From Setaria digitata (lineage: Eukaryota > Nematoda > Chromadorea > Rhabditida > Setariidae): a DNA stretch of 64,000 bases. The DNA lies in NCBI GenBank assembly GCA_003640385.1, contig RCAB01000188.1, positions 46,777 to 110,776 of the forward strand. The letters run 5' to 3'. Shown here one piece after another: positions 25,101 to 38,300 of this stretch (positions are counted from its first letter, which is position 1; every line of letters starts with the position of its first letter). The position numbers and the translations under genes are program-made. The notes under the pieces were generated by a model. The model was not told where the DNA came from, searched no databases, and was given only the letters and a program-made list of their open reading frames with translations.

Positions 25101-28100
25101 AGAAAGTGATAACGAACCAGTAATTTCTTTTTTTCATGAAACACAGCTTCTGATAATTTGAGATAAATTTGTATAGTTAAATTTGTTAGTTTGTGTATGT
25201 TAATTTTTAATGCAAATAAGAATAATGAAAATCATTTTTCAGCTTTAGTTAACTGAAATAGTTCACCAAAAATATTACGGGAGAAAAGCCGATTTCTGGC
25301 GTACAGTAGCAGTAGTAATAATGGTAGGGAAGGGATAATAACAATATGGTGAATGGAGAGGGTTAAAGGTCAGAATTTATGGAAGTTTTTATGATGATGA
25401 TCGGAATGCGTAATCCTATGCCTTCTGCTTCCGCTAATCGTGATAACAAACGATTTTTCACTTATGGAAAGTAATGATTTTGATTGAAGGCTCGGCAAAT
25501 AAGACCATTTTCAGGTATCTGCCCTTGGGTAATTGCGTCATATTACTTTCAGAAGTCATAAGCAAAATAACATCGCATATATTTAATGTAAATCTTTCTT
25601 TTCCGTTACTTCTGCTTCCATTCTTAAAGTTAATGAAGTTTTTTTTTGAAGATAATATGTGTCCTAATTATCTTTATTCAATGAAATTAAACATGTTGTA
25701 AGGGAAATTCAATTGAATTCGATAAAATCTTTTTGTAAAGAAAAAAAAGCAAAAAAAAAAAGGAAAAAACACTGAGAAATTCTAATTTTTCTTTTTTTTT
25801 TTCTTTTCTTTCTTTTTTTTTTTTTTTAAACTAATTGAATCATTTTCTCCCTGGTCATGTTACATTCTTATCATTTATCAATCTATTCTATTTTAATCGA
25901 TTTGTTATTATTTGATTTTCAATTTCAAATTTGCAACTTCTTTTTCAACAAAAAAAAATAAAAAAAGAAAAAAAAAAGAAGAAAAATCAGAGAAGAAAAG
26001 GGAAAAAAAATGAGGAAGAAAATGAAATATGACGAAAGAAATTTAGGAAAGAGAAATGCGGTAGGTCTTATTCTAATGATAGGTTCTTGAAGCGGCATCA
26101 AATTAAACATCAAAAAAAAAAAAAAAAAAAATGAAAAGTGAGGAAAGGAAGTTGACTGAAGAAGATAAAAGAGGGAGAAATGAAAGATGTGAGAAAAAAA
26201 AAAAATAACTTCGAAGAAGAAGTCACATGGAAATAAATTACTGTCACTTCAGCAATCAGGCGATGAGTTAGCAGGAGCCCGCAAAGATGAATACTAATTA
26301 TCATCCGATAATTACAGATGACTTCGTTGTCATAAAACGTTTTCCCTGTCAACACTAGCATTCTAAACTTTCGTTTTTTTTTTTTTTTTTTTTTTTTTTC
26401 TTTTCTGTTTTTGATATTAATCAAATCAGAAATATTGAAAAGAATTGGCAAAATTTCATAAATTTAATGAATCATTAAAAAAAAATTTTTGATTGAATCC
26501 ATGTATGTACCCTATCGTCAATAGGTCAGGCAATCAGAATCGTTGAATCATGAAACTTCAGAAAATTGATCATTTTTTTTTTTTTTTTTTTTAACAAATG
26601 TGTGAGAAATAATTGATATACAGGAAAAGCTTATTTTTTTTTTTTTTTTTTTAGGCCATTATCAGAAGTACGTCAACGTCTTCCGCTCATTTCTTAAACA
26701 AAAATTTAAAATAAAAAACAGTGTAAACGGATTTCCAAAACGATACTTGCAGGTTCTGTACCATTTTATTATTCGCTTAGATTACCTACTTACAAAAATT
26801 GATAAATTGCTGTTAATTTGATAAACTCCTCCTTTTGAGTGAAAATTGCCGCTGTGCATTAGCCTTTGACCTTTCTGGGAACATGCCGCTACAAATGTGT
26901 TAAATAAGTGAAATAATTTCGCAAATAATCAATCAGTTAAAAAATTAAAAAGTATCAAATATAGACCCGAAAAAAGGATTAAATTTATGACAAATTTTAA
27001 ATTCGACTTTTATCTTTCTAAATTCAGTTATTACTTCTCGCTGTTAAATTTCATCACTATATTAATCATAATTGAAATCTGAATGAAATTTTTCAGTTTC
27101 TAACTAGTTCTAATTATTTATTTTTTATTTCAATATTTCCTTGGTTCGGGGTAGTTATTTGTGATGTATATGTTTTTGAATTATGTTTGTTAATTTATGA
27201 AATAAATCAACCATATCATTTTGTGCATTCACAATTTAAGTGAATAAATTTTATAATAAATTAAAAATATATTAAACTCTAACTTTAGATTAGATTTCGT
27301 TACTGCATTTTGCGTAAATGTGAATGAAAATTTGGCAAACTTTTCTAATATCATTTTAATAGTAAACACCTCTTTAAAGAAATGACCACTTTCCTAAAGG
27401 AACATACAAATATCAGGAACAATTAATTACAAGGTCCAATTAATGATTAATTCTACCCGATTATGAATGAAATATATGAATTTAAATAAACCTATTGAAA
27501 ACTATATGCCTCAAGCTATTATCGATGATGAATATAAATGAAAAATATATCGTTAAAATTGAACTAATTCTTCTTTTCAACCAAAATTTAGGAAAACGAA
27601 CGAAATTTTTCTTTTTCTTTATTATTATTCCAATATATTATCCGTTATTAAAAAAAAAAAAAGAAACGGAAACTTCATTTCTTTAATTTTTAATAAAAAA
27701 AAATAGATTTATTTTTATCTTAAAGTTCCTTTCCTGTCTTTAAACGAATAAAAATAAAAAGCGAGAGAAAAAAGAGAGAGGGAAAACGAAGTGTCAAAAA
27801 AAAAAAACGATAATATAACCTTGAAATAAATCATTTTAAACAAGAAAAATTTGATAGGAACGATATTGAAATGAGATCAAAATGTATCACAAACAAAATA
27901 ATGTTTAAAAAAATTAAATTAAATTAAGAATATATATATAAACGATGAGGACCTTGTCTTCTGCGTTATGAAGAGCTCCAATTCTGCATTCATTTTGCAA
28001 CAAAGACCTTCCCTGCAATATGAATTAATTTTTTTTTTTTTTTTTCTCCATTACCAATTAATTATTTTTATAAAGATGGAAAAGAAGAGGCACAAGGATG

Positions 28101-28478
28101 GGGAAAACACCGATACCATATGGCTATAATGTGTATTAAATCGAAATATATTTGAGGAGCTTTTCAATTTATAATTTCTAGCATTACATTTGACGTAGAG
28201 AGGAAAACACATGTTTTGAAAAGAGAGAGGAGAAAAATGAAAATTAAATATCCATTAATTCAAATTTCCCAAAAAAAAAAAAAAAAAAAAATAGAATTAA
28301 ATTGTAATACTCAGTCACTTAAAATCTGAATAAAAAGAAAATTATCAATCAAATTTAGCCATTTGCAATTTAACCAATAAAACGAATCATTTATGAATTA
28401 TTATGTTTGCTATTAATGAATAAAAGTAATAGTAATGATCAAAATAATAATAAATAACAAACAAAAGTAATAATAATG

Positions 28479-28547
<69 letters not shown>

Positions 28548-31203
28548 GCCTGGAGTAAGTTTGTCTAGACAGAGATTTATAAAACAAAATTTTTAGATGC
28601 CTATGACATAAATTAATCATAAGAAAAATACCTGGTATGCTCATTACTACAGTCGCTAACAATTAATTTTCCGCCAGTTGTTTCATTTAATTTTGCATCC
28701 GGTGTATCAGTTATAAAATATACCTGAAATAATAAAATATTAATTTTATTCATTTCTAAAATGTTTGTCCTTTTTTTTTTATTTGACTTTAAAATCACCA
28801 AAACTGTGAAAGTCATTTCAAATGACTGATATTAATGACAGGTAATTAATTAATTAGAGTGCTCTTATTGTGATTAATAACAATACACCTTATCACCATT
28901 TCCCAAACTTGGCAGTCATTGATAGCTATGTGTTATCTTATAAATATTATCACTTTCTGCTAGAAATGTTAACATAAGAATTTCTTGAACGATGTTCAAC
29001 TTTCATGCTCATTTCACTAAATTCCTTCATTCGCTGATTCATCATTTATTCATTAATTGTTCTTCATGTCATATTGTGACTTCATGTCATATTATCATAT
29101 CATGTTACTCATATCACATTATCAGTTTCTTCCATTTATGATGTTGCAATATAATAAACAGTTTATAAAAAGTAGGAATTCGATCTACACTTAGCAAACA
29201 ATTTGTTTACTTATTTATTTATCACACTTACACGCTGAGAAGTATTGAGTGTTCAATTGGGAATTGACAAATGATGCATTTTAAATGTCGGTGTTAAATT
29301 TCATTGTTACATTTCAGTGTGCTGTGGGAAGAGAGGAATGGGAAAAGTAAAAGGAAATTCTTTCATCGTAACCGCAACGATGGGTACGTGTTCGACCCCG
29401 AAGTTTTGGGTAAGCAAAAAAAAGTTAGGGAGAGAGAGAGAGAAAGAGCCATATTTCCCGCTTCAATTAACTTAATTATTAGATATTTTTTCTTCTTAGC
29501 ATAAAATTTGCTAAATTTAAGCTAAAATTCCATACATCAAGAAATGACGTCAAAGAAAAACAATTAAATGTTTAAATGAAGAAAGTGAAAAACAAGAAAA
29601 TATCGGAATAATTCTAAAAATTTAGAAAGTTATTGATGTTCTGATAATAGAATGGTAAATAGAGAAGCGAAAAAGGATATGAGTAAAGTTTTCCGGGAAT
29701 CAATCGCAAATTTCATTCAATCCATAAATCTTTTAGCTTTAGTTTTCTGAAGCTCTCCTTTTCTTTCTTTTTTTTCTCCTTTTTTTTGATAGTATAATCA
29801 GTTAAAAAGCGAATATATTTTTTTCTTAATTTCTTGCAGGCTGAAATGATCGAAAAATCAAAATACGATTAGATAAGTATAGGATTAATCGATGAATCAA
29901 TCTTAAACTGCTATATCATTTCCATGAATTATTAATTTTCATCAGCCATATCAGTAGAGATGATTAATTCAATCTTAATCGTAAAAAAAAGAAGGAAAAG
30001 AGAAAAAGATTCCAACATTTATGTTTAAGATTTTTAGTAATTAATTGACTTGCTGTATTTTTATTTCCTAATTGAAGTATTTGATTAAATTTTGAAGTAC
30101 ACTCAACAGGAAATACCTTTTTCCTTCAAGAAAATTAAGATAATAAGTAGCTAAGCTAATTTGAATGCATAGTTCAGTGTAAATATTCAGAACTTTGTTT
30201 GTTTAAGAAAAAAAAAAAAAAGCAAAGAAGAGAAACTGAGTTGTCATTTCTGTTTCTTTCAATCTTACTCGTTTCTAAGAGAAATTATATTTTGCAAATG
30301 ATATGCGTGAAGCAGAAACTGCTACCAACCAATTATATATGTGATAATTATTAAGTAAAGAAGCATAGCTTATATAATTTCTATTTGCTATCCGCCACAT
30401 AATTAACTCATTTTAAATTCAGTGAAGACTTTCGGCAAAACATTTTCTTTACTCGTTGTGCTTGGTTAAAAAAAAAAAAAAGAAAAAAACAAATAAAATA
30501 GAAAATTCATTGATGTTCTACAATAAATAATATGGCAACACTTAATAACAGCAGAAATTATATTTTGATTTTTGTCAAACGATTAAACCAAACAATGTCA
30601 CTTCTTAATGATAATTTAATCTAATTTAATTTCATAAAAGAAGAAAAAAAACGAACATTATTAGGTGCTAACTGAAACCATGTGTCAATTATATCACGTA
30701 TTCGACTGTCGTGAAATTTTAATGTTGTTTTTACAGCAATAATTAAACCATCCAAATCACTGCTTGTCGGTATGCTTTCGATGTAGTTACTGTAATGGCC
30801 AAAGCCCTAAATAACTTGGTAAAAGTGAGTTCTAATTAAAGTAGAAGGAAGGGAAAGAGAGAAAGCAGGAGAAAAAAAAAAAAAAAAAGTGAAAAAAGCA
30901 ATTCAGTTTTTTAGCGAATAATTATAACGCTATTTGTAGAATTAAATGGAACTATACGAAAATTAGCTAAAAAATTTTGAAAATGTCAAAAAAAAAAGAA
31001 AAAGAAAAAGAAATATCCATCCAAATCATTTAATATCATTTAATTATCAGTAAATGCTTATTTTGTCAAAAAAAAAAATCAGCAAATTTCAAGCAATTAA
31101 TTAAATTAGCAATTGATAATCTTACCTTATCAATTAAAAAATAAACAAATATAATAGTTAATAATGCCATAACAATACAAGCAGTTGGTTTAGTTGTCCG
31201 CAT
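22160..31203 (-). CDS. fng: Fringe-type beta-1,3-N-acetylglucosaminyltransferase
   Basis: Eight exons (31126-31203, 30657-30806, 28632-28723, 27953-28012, 24588-24732, 24032-24182, 22532-22626, 22160-22297) join in frame to 302 residues. Residues 7-23 (ACIVMALLTIIFVYFLI) are a type II signal anchor, so the enzyme is expected in the Golgi lumen. Then follow Fringe signatures in order: GLIIAVKTTLKFHDSR, VYFITDTPDAK, WACHFDDDNYVN with the metal-binding DDD at 133-135, WYLGRPS, WFATGGAGFC (179-188), RLPDDVSLGYL (catalytic-region Asp 217/218), KFHSHLED and a Cys-containing end DPQRFRSLHCFLY. Known role: adds GlcNAc to O-fucose on EGF repeats, notably Notch. Human and fly proteins are longer, mainly through a longer stem. 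The donor of exon 2 (AAT|GTTCGT) was picked for frame and alignment. C1GALT-type relatives are excluded by the FATGGAGFC and RLPDD motifs. Confidence 0.93.
28480..28547. repeat. (AAT)n microsatellite in a fringe intron
   Basis: About 22 uninterrupted AAT/TAA units lie in the intron between fringe exons 3 and 4. The long poly-leucine frame read on the minus strand comes only from this repeat. Confidence 0.95.
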
Positions 31204-31745
31204 TCATGAAACATTTGGATGAAAGAAATGAATTTTGTGACGAAGCTTAGCGATAGCTTGAATATATCAAAATGGTATCGGCCCCTTCAGCAAAACTTCT
31301 TATTGCTTATTTATGCTCGCTTTCCCGTTGAAGGGTGTCGAAAAATGACGACGATAATGCCGATCAGTCCTTCTCGATCGGTACAACTGCGAACCACGCC
31401 TATCCTTCCACAAATACTCTCATTGATGAGGAAATGAGCCACCGATACGGCACCAAAAATGTCACTTTTTCTACCATTCATCGATGATGCGTTACCGTTG
31501 CTGTTTTTTTTCTGTTGGGGGCTCGTTTGGGTTAAAGTTCAAAAACTGACGGATTATAAAGTCTTATTGGAATAGTTTGAGTGGAAAATGATCAAAATTG
31601 TGCCAATAATTATCATATTTATAATGGTTATTATTAAAAGATTAGTAATAATACATCGTTAAAGCGATGTTATCATGATTACTTCTGATAATTAGTGCTG
31701 AAAATGTTAACACTGGTATGAAATATATTGATATAATATCCAACC

Positions 31746-31755
31746 ATTATTATTA

Positions 31756-31808
<53 letters not shown>

Positions 31809-31809
31809 G
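31746..31809. repeat. (TTA)n microsatellite
   Basis: About 20 uninterrupted TTA units, 540 bp upstream of the fringe start codon. Confidence 0.95.
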
Positions 31810-32894
31810 ATGCTTCAAATCAAGATTATTAATAAAAGAACATGATTTAATATACTGTTGTCACCTTTTTATATTTGCGAAAATACTACAAAAATAGCCT
31901 ACTCTAAAAGTCGATAATAGTAGTGGTAGTAGAAATCATCAATATTTTGTACAAATAATGATAATATTACTACATCTTTAGCCTTTGTGATAAGAATGAT
32001 GAGTTATTGATAATATCGAAGAGTCTGATATGAAAATTTCCCATTGAGAATCCTGATGTTTTTCATTAATATTGTATATTGCAATAATTGAAATATTTAT
32101 TTAGGAAAAACCTTCTATCCACTTATGCTTAGTAATGTTAATGAAACAATCGTCACGTTCTAAAACTTCGAAACTGTGATAATTATATAATTGATTAATA
32201 AATTTGTAATTAGCGTCCAAAAAGGAAAAAAAAAAAAAAAGTTGCAGAAAAATTCGATTTGGCACTGCTGTTTTATGAATAGCAATAATAATAGTCATCC
32301 CATATGAATTATCACTTACTGAAAGATAAGATATTAATAAGGTTGATGAGTGAATCATATAAAATTAAAAATGGTTGATCATAAATACGATTATTTTTTT
32401 TCCTATTTTTTTATCTATCAATAAATTAATAATTCCATTTTAACCATTAAACAAAAAAATAAAAAATAAAAATTATAGCTAGCTGAAAATAACAAAATAG
32501 ATGCAGAAAGATTCTGGTTTATCAGTGATAATAATAATAAAAGTGATAAGACAAAAATTATGATTTTGTCATGCAGTTGGATGCAACAATAATAGTGATA
32601 ATGATAATGAAGGGGCGATAATAATAACAGTGATTATTCCATAGTACTAATAAACAATTAAAATGTTCCCAAGGTTATAAATATGGCAATTTTTTTTTAA
32701 AATACTATTACTATTTAAAAAACTAATTGCATCATTTTACACTGCTCATAAAAAAAAAAAAAAAAAGAATATTTTGCTTACAGTATGAAGCTGAAAATAT
32801 GCGACTGTAATATTGCCAATAATAAAATTCATTTCTAATTATTCAGTCAAAAGTTAAATCTTTCAAAATTTTTTATGCATTACATATATAGATA

Positions 32895-32897
<3 letters not shown>

Positions 32898-32948
<51 letters not shown>
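32898..32948. repeat. (AG)n microsatellite
   Basis: Roughly 25 uninterrupted AG units. A poly Ser-Leu frame on the minus strand is a by-product. Confidence 0.95.
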
Positions 32949-32950
<2 letters not shown>

Positions 32951-34867
32951 GGAGGGATAGATTTAACTGATTTGAAAATTCACTTAGACATTGCAAAGTT
33001 TTTTTTTTTTCTTTTTTTTCAAATACATTAAAATCATTTAACGATATTTTCAATTTGATCCGCAAACAGTGTTCGCTTTCTTCTTCGATCTTTTCAATGA
33101 TTACATCAGGCACTCAAAGTCCATTTCCTTGAAACGTTTTTTTTTTTTTTTTTTTCTCAGTTATAATCACATGTTTCCTATCAATTATCATTTAGAATCA
33201 TACAAAATTCTGAATTATCATTAGTGTTTCGTCTAGAATGTCAAAATATCGGGCAGAATTTTGGCCTCTTCAATCCGTATATCACATGGGAAAAATTGTT
33301 TTGAAAAAATATCTGGCTGAAAAAGTAACGACTTCAAAGACTGTCCCAAATTATCAACTAATTAATTAGTTAAACCTCCATTCGATGACAAGAATTTGCT
33401 ATCGAATGAATGAATGTGTGAGAATGATAAATGACCAAAGGTAGCTCATTAATATTTTGTTAATATCGGGAGGGAATGGAAAATAATTAGTTGTATAGTG
33501 GGAGAAAAAAAAAAAAAAAACTGCCATGCAATTCACTAGCGAAAACGATATTAACCGAATGAATCCATGGGAAAAGTGAAGTTATTGAACTGGAAAAAAA
33601 AAAAAAAAGGGAGAATAGATATCCTGAGGAATGTAGAAGTATCATTCGAGGAGGGACCATCTGGAAGGTCAAAGTTGAAAGGAAATACGGTAGCAATCTT
33701 CGTTTTTTCCACGACAAATGAAGAATAGTTTATCAATATATTTCTTTGAAACTTGTTAAGCGAGGAGTTTTTATCAATTAAGTATAGAAGGCAACGAGAT
33801 TTATAATATATATTATAATCCACAATTTTTTGAATGAAAATTTAAAAAGACTTCTGAAATAATTTTGGATATCGCTTAAGAATATGACCGGAAGCTGCAG
33901 ATATTTGTATGCCTTCTATTAATTAAGCTTTAATCAAAAAAGTATAATATTATTGAATACAATTTGAGGCTTATTCGTATCCTTCAAGAAATTTTAAGGA
34001 AAATGTTTGACTTCCTGATAAGCTATAATTCCATAATTCTGCTAATAATAATTATCATTTTACCAAATCAGCATAAATTTTTTAAATCTGGAGAAAAATC
34101 CGAATTTTCTTTTATCCAGAATTTCTTTTCGAAAATATCCAAACGAGAATTTGTGTCATCAAACAGTAGCTACTTAAAATAGGTATTCCCACTCCTTTTT
34201 CTTCTTTTAGTTTTTATTATAATAACAATAATTAGTTTAGTGATTAAAAAAATCTATGTATTAAATAAAATGCAACTTTCCAACTGCAAAGCACATAAAT
34301 GCGCCCATTTATTTGCAAATTATTTAATTTGGTCTATTAGCTTGTCGATCATTTGGTGCTTCAAGCTATCCGATTCATTCAAAAATCTTCAAATATATTA
34401 ATTATGGTATCAGTGTCTTTTCTTTTAAAATAATAAACAATTTTGATCAAAAGTTCAATAACACAAAGGAAATTTGAATTGTGTCTCATGGACTGATATT
34501 ATTGTCAAGGAATTCAAGTTACAAAAATTTCTTTATTAAATAATGAAACAAACGATTCACATCTAGCGATTAATACACAAATATATTAGTAATGGTTTTG
34601 GTGTCCCATTGAAAGTATTGAATTTTTTGTTGAAATTCGTAAAAAAAAAAAAAAAAAGATTTTAAGAAAAAAAAAAATGTGATAATCAATTTCTTTACCT
34701 TTTTGCTTTAAATCCTTTCGATTTTCACTCTTTCTTTCATTTTATCACAAAAAATTCATGTGTTTACCACAGACGAAGTGATCATTTATTATTTACAGAC
34801 AAAAACGAAATTTATATTCATTAACACACTGAGGGAAGCGCAATGCAGGATAATGAATTTGGCCCGC

Positions 34868-34873
34868 TTTATT
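34868..34873 (-). promoter_or_regulatory. Distal poly(A) signal downstream of 34910 frame
   Basis: AATAAA on the minus strand, 37 nt after the stop of the acidic open frame ending at 34910. The alternative signal for the astacin gene, at 35315-35320, lies about 50 nt after the read-through stop at 35369. The two may reflect alternative 3' ends or two transcripts. Confidence 0.4.
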
Positions 34874-34909
34874 AACTAGGAAAAAAAAAAAATGATTTCT
34901 ACTACTAGA

Positions 34910-35221
34910 TCACTGCCTTTTGGAATGGGACAAATTTTCCGCATTCCCTGAATTCTCCGGACTCTCTGGATCTTCCATATTCTCGTTCCTTTCGTCATCG
35001 CTCACATTTAAGAGGGATTCCAGAAATTTCAGAAATGGATTTTCCTTATCATCAAGAGCTGAGCAGCTCTCTTCGGAACGAAACAATCCAACACAACAGC
35101 CCTTAAAATCCGAATTACTTAGTTTACTATTAGATATAGGAACATGATCTTGATCACACATCTTATTCGCAACTTCCCTTTTTTCAAGACTAATTAAATC
35201 ATCATACCTGTATTTTTTCAA
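34910..35221 (-). other. Acidic open frame, possible terminal exon of astacin gene
   Basis: An open minus-strand frame of about 100 residues ends at 34910. Its composition is protein-like: DDLISLEKREVANKMC, ESCSALDDKENPFLKFLESL, then an acidic tail NVSDDERNENMEDPESPENS. An AATAAA signal follows at 34868-34873. It could be the last exon of the astacin gene, but I found no direct splice from the 35393-35592 exon that keeps both frames. A route through a short extra exon (about 35215-35260, acceptor TTTCAAG) and a 45-nt intron would work, but is speculative. It may equally be a separate small gene. Confidence 0.35.
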
Positions 35222-35314
35222 ACTTCCACGTTATTCCGCACACAATTAATCCCTTGAAACTTCATTATTCAGCAAATAAAAACAGAATTCAATGCCTTTT
35301 TTCATCCTTACGAC

Positions 35315-35320
35315 TTTATT
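35315..35320 (-). promoter_or_regulatory. Proximal poly(A) signal of the astacin gene
   Basis: AATAAA on the minus strand, about 50 nt beyond the TGA at 35369 that ends the reading frame after the TSP1 module. It supports termination there. Confidence 0.45.
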
Positions 35321-35368
35321 TTTGCTAGACAAAATATTAATGAATGCAGTAATTAAATATGCTTATTA

Positions 35369-38300
35369 TCAGTCAATCGTATTATAACATACCTTCCAAA
35401 GAATATGAAATTCTCCATTATTGATAAGGAAATTAGTTCCAACTGGACAAACTTTGAAACCACAAGCACGTTTCTCTTCCGTTCTGCATTCATTGCCTAA
35501 GGAACATCGTCGGGTTCGAATAATCTTACCACAACCACCACATTCTTGACTACATGGACTACTCCATGCTTCCCATTCACCACATTCACATACTTGAAAA
35601 AAATTTCCAGACTACTGTTGATTTACTGATAAACTGATAGAGATAGACTTCTTAAACAGCCTTAATCTCAAAAACAATGAGCAACAAATGCCTCGAAATC
35701 AGTAAAACAGAAATTCGAATTTCCTGCAGATTCATGGAACTTTTGTTAAACATTCTTTGGTAACTTGATGATTGTTATTAGCAAAGCCATTTAATCATCA
35801 ACAAATCAATTTTTTTTTTTTTTTAAAACTCGCGAAATATAAGGTCTTCTTTTTTTTGAATGAAACTTTATGAATAAAAGATGTAGGAATATCGGCAGTT
35901 TTCTTTTTATTACTTAGACGATATCCAGAACTGTTTCTGGAATTTTTTAAGTTTTTATCCCAAAAATTCTAGAGTAAAATTTAATAACATTAAAATTCCT
36001 CACTTAATAAGTTTTAGAAAAATACTCAAAATGATATCAGTTTTTCATTTACTCATTCACTAATTACGAATTCTTACCAAAAATTTCACTTTTTATAGTA
36101 CATTTGACCCGCAAAGATTGAGAAGAAAGAAATAACTTACAGTTTCGAGCTTTGTTTGGAATTCGTGCTAAAGCTCGATACTCATCGATATTAGCAGGAG
36201 TAGTAGTTCCAGCTTTTCGAAGCTTAGCGATATTATTGTCGGGAAGTTGTGTTCCACCCGCAATAGTTGTTGTGATAGTGGTAGTGGTAGTAGTTAAGGT
36301 AGCAATCATTGTATTGACAGTACTCTTTGCCTCAGGTACTATCGTCGGAGCAATAGTTGTTGTTACAGTAGAAGTAGTTTTACTTTCAACGGTTGGAATC
36401 GACACTTCTAATGTCTTTTCCATTTCGACTGGTGCAATTTTTTCCTGAAAAAAACTTTTTGAAACATTAGACAGTGAAGGATTTACTTTCAACAAATAAT
36501 CATCTTACAGATGCCCCATCGTCTATGTTCGACCAAATCTTAGCCTTAAAACCTTTTCCAACATCACCAAAAGCACGAAATATTACTACCATCTCATATG
36601 TCACAGATTGAAAAACACGACGCGGCGCTTTCGAACAACAAAATCTGGAAATTACAAAATTTTTGATTTAGTCTAGCTTTTTCTACGCCAATGAGAAATT
36701 TGCATAAATTCATTTTATACTCAAAAAAAGACGTAAGCATAAACTAAAAATTTCAATGTATGCAAATTATGCAGCTATTTCAAAAGAACTGAAACTTCTA
36801 TATTTTTCGAAAAAATTTCAGAAACAACACCATGTATATAGAAATCAGGAACAATTTAATTTTTTCATCAAGGAAAATAAAAACCCGAATTCTAACAATA
36901 AGTAATTGCTCTAACAGAAGTTGAAAAACTTTATGACTTTTTCAAGCTAAAAAAAAAGAATTTCCCGAATTCTATTGCGTACTACTAACCGATATCCTGT
37001 AATTCGAAAATCAGCAACAACTTTCACTTCCACGTATGACTTGTCACAAGAATCTTCACATTGTAATTGAAACTGGTCAATAAATTGAAAATTTATGATT
37101 CCACCAGGTGGAGCTTTAAGCAGCCAAATACACTGATCACCCGGGTTGAAAAAATCTGGATAATTGGGAGTCGAAATCATAACAGGTATCTTTCTTACCT
37201 GAAGATGACATGAACTTTGTAATTTATGAGTTAATAATTTTAATTAAGATTAAACAGTCCCCGTATGATTTTTTTTCATTAAGCAGCTAAACAAAGACAC
37301 CTGAAATACCCAGTACATTTGCATGAAATTCGGAATACAGTAGCCTTTTTTTTTTTTTTTGAAGAAACGAAAAAATCACGATAGAGTGCGTTATCATTTG
37401 ATAAACTTGTGATAAAGTATTTATTATTATTAATATTATTATTATTATTACTATTATTATTAGCTTTTAAGTACTACTTTCTTATTGTTTTACAATTTCT
37501 ACTCATTCTTTCTCCTTTTAAAAATAATTGAATTTTTCAGTCTGTTTGTTATTTCAATTTTAAAAAAAATATTTTTAAAATAGCTTTGATAGGAGTGTTA
37601 AAATTTCATCTCACTCATTTTTTTTGGTGATAAGCAAGTAAGCTTGTAGTAAAGTGTTTTATTATTTGTTTTTAATTATGCAAGCTATAAATGTAATTCT
37701 TTAACAAATTCAATCTGGGAAATATTGTAGCAGATCGAATTCGCAATCATGTGAAATGTCTAAAATAAGCCAATATAGTTAGTGGGATCATCTGTGCTGA
37801 ATTAATCTAGTTGATTTCGATAGATTTTTAGAATAAGCAACACTGATCAAAATGTTTAAAACAAAAATGCCTTCTAAATTAAAATGAGGAAGAATAACAT
37901 TAACAAAGAAAAAGAATTGTTGCCAGATTTTTACAAAAAGTTCTGAAAATGATGCAAACAGATAGAATAGTTTTATTTTAATCTAGAGAGTTTTTGAAGG
38001 CAAACTAAAATTATGAAGAATATTTTTAATGATTTTATTAGAAACTAGAAAAACAAGAATAAAGTCAGCTATATTAAAATGATAACTGAGTCAAAATAAG
38101 TTTCATAGCTTTTTTTTTTTTTTTAATGACTAATATAACATTCATTAAGGATGCTAAAATTGGATGACAAGTTCTTTTACTTTTTCTAGCATTTCGAACT
38201 CAATTTCCTTATCTATTTTTCATTTGATAAACAATAATTTACTTCCAATAAATATGAGGAAAAAACATGAAAAATTATAGTAATTTATTCAAAAATTTCA

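Larger units (their letters stand above)
31204..34867. other. Intergenic region upstream of fringe; simple repeats
   Basis: No gene supported. It contains a (TTA)n microsatellite at 31746-31809, an (AG)n run at 32898-32948, poly(A/T) runs near 32225, 33139 and 33506, and loosely repeated ATAATA sequence at 32520-32630. The first few hundred bases beyond 31203 are higher-complexity and are the likely fringe promoter. Confidence 0.55.

Noticed and set aside
28387..28662. Minus-strand frame with a long poly-leucine run
   Set aside because: It is the translation of the (AAT)n microsatellite in a fringe intron. It has no gene-like flanks.
36152..36448. Hydrophobic Val/Ile-rich plus-strand frame resembling a membrane protein
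   Set aside because: It is antisense to the Thr-rich linker exon of the astacin gene. ACT/ACA codons read as AGT/TGT/GTA on the other strand.
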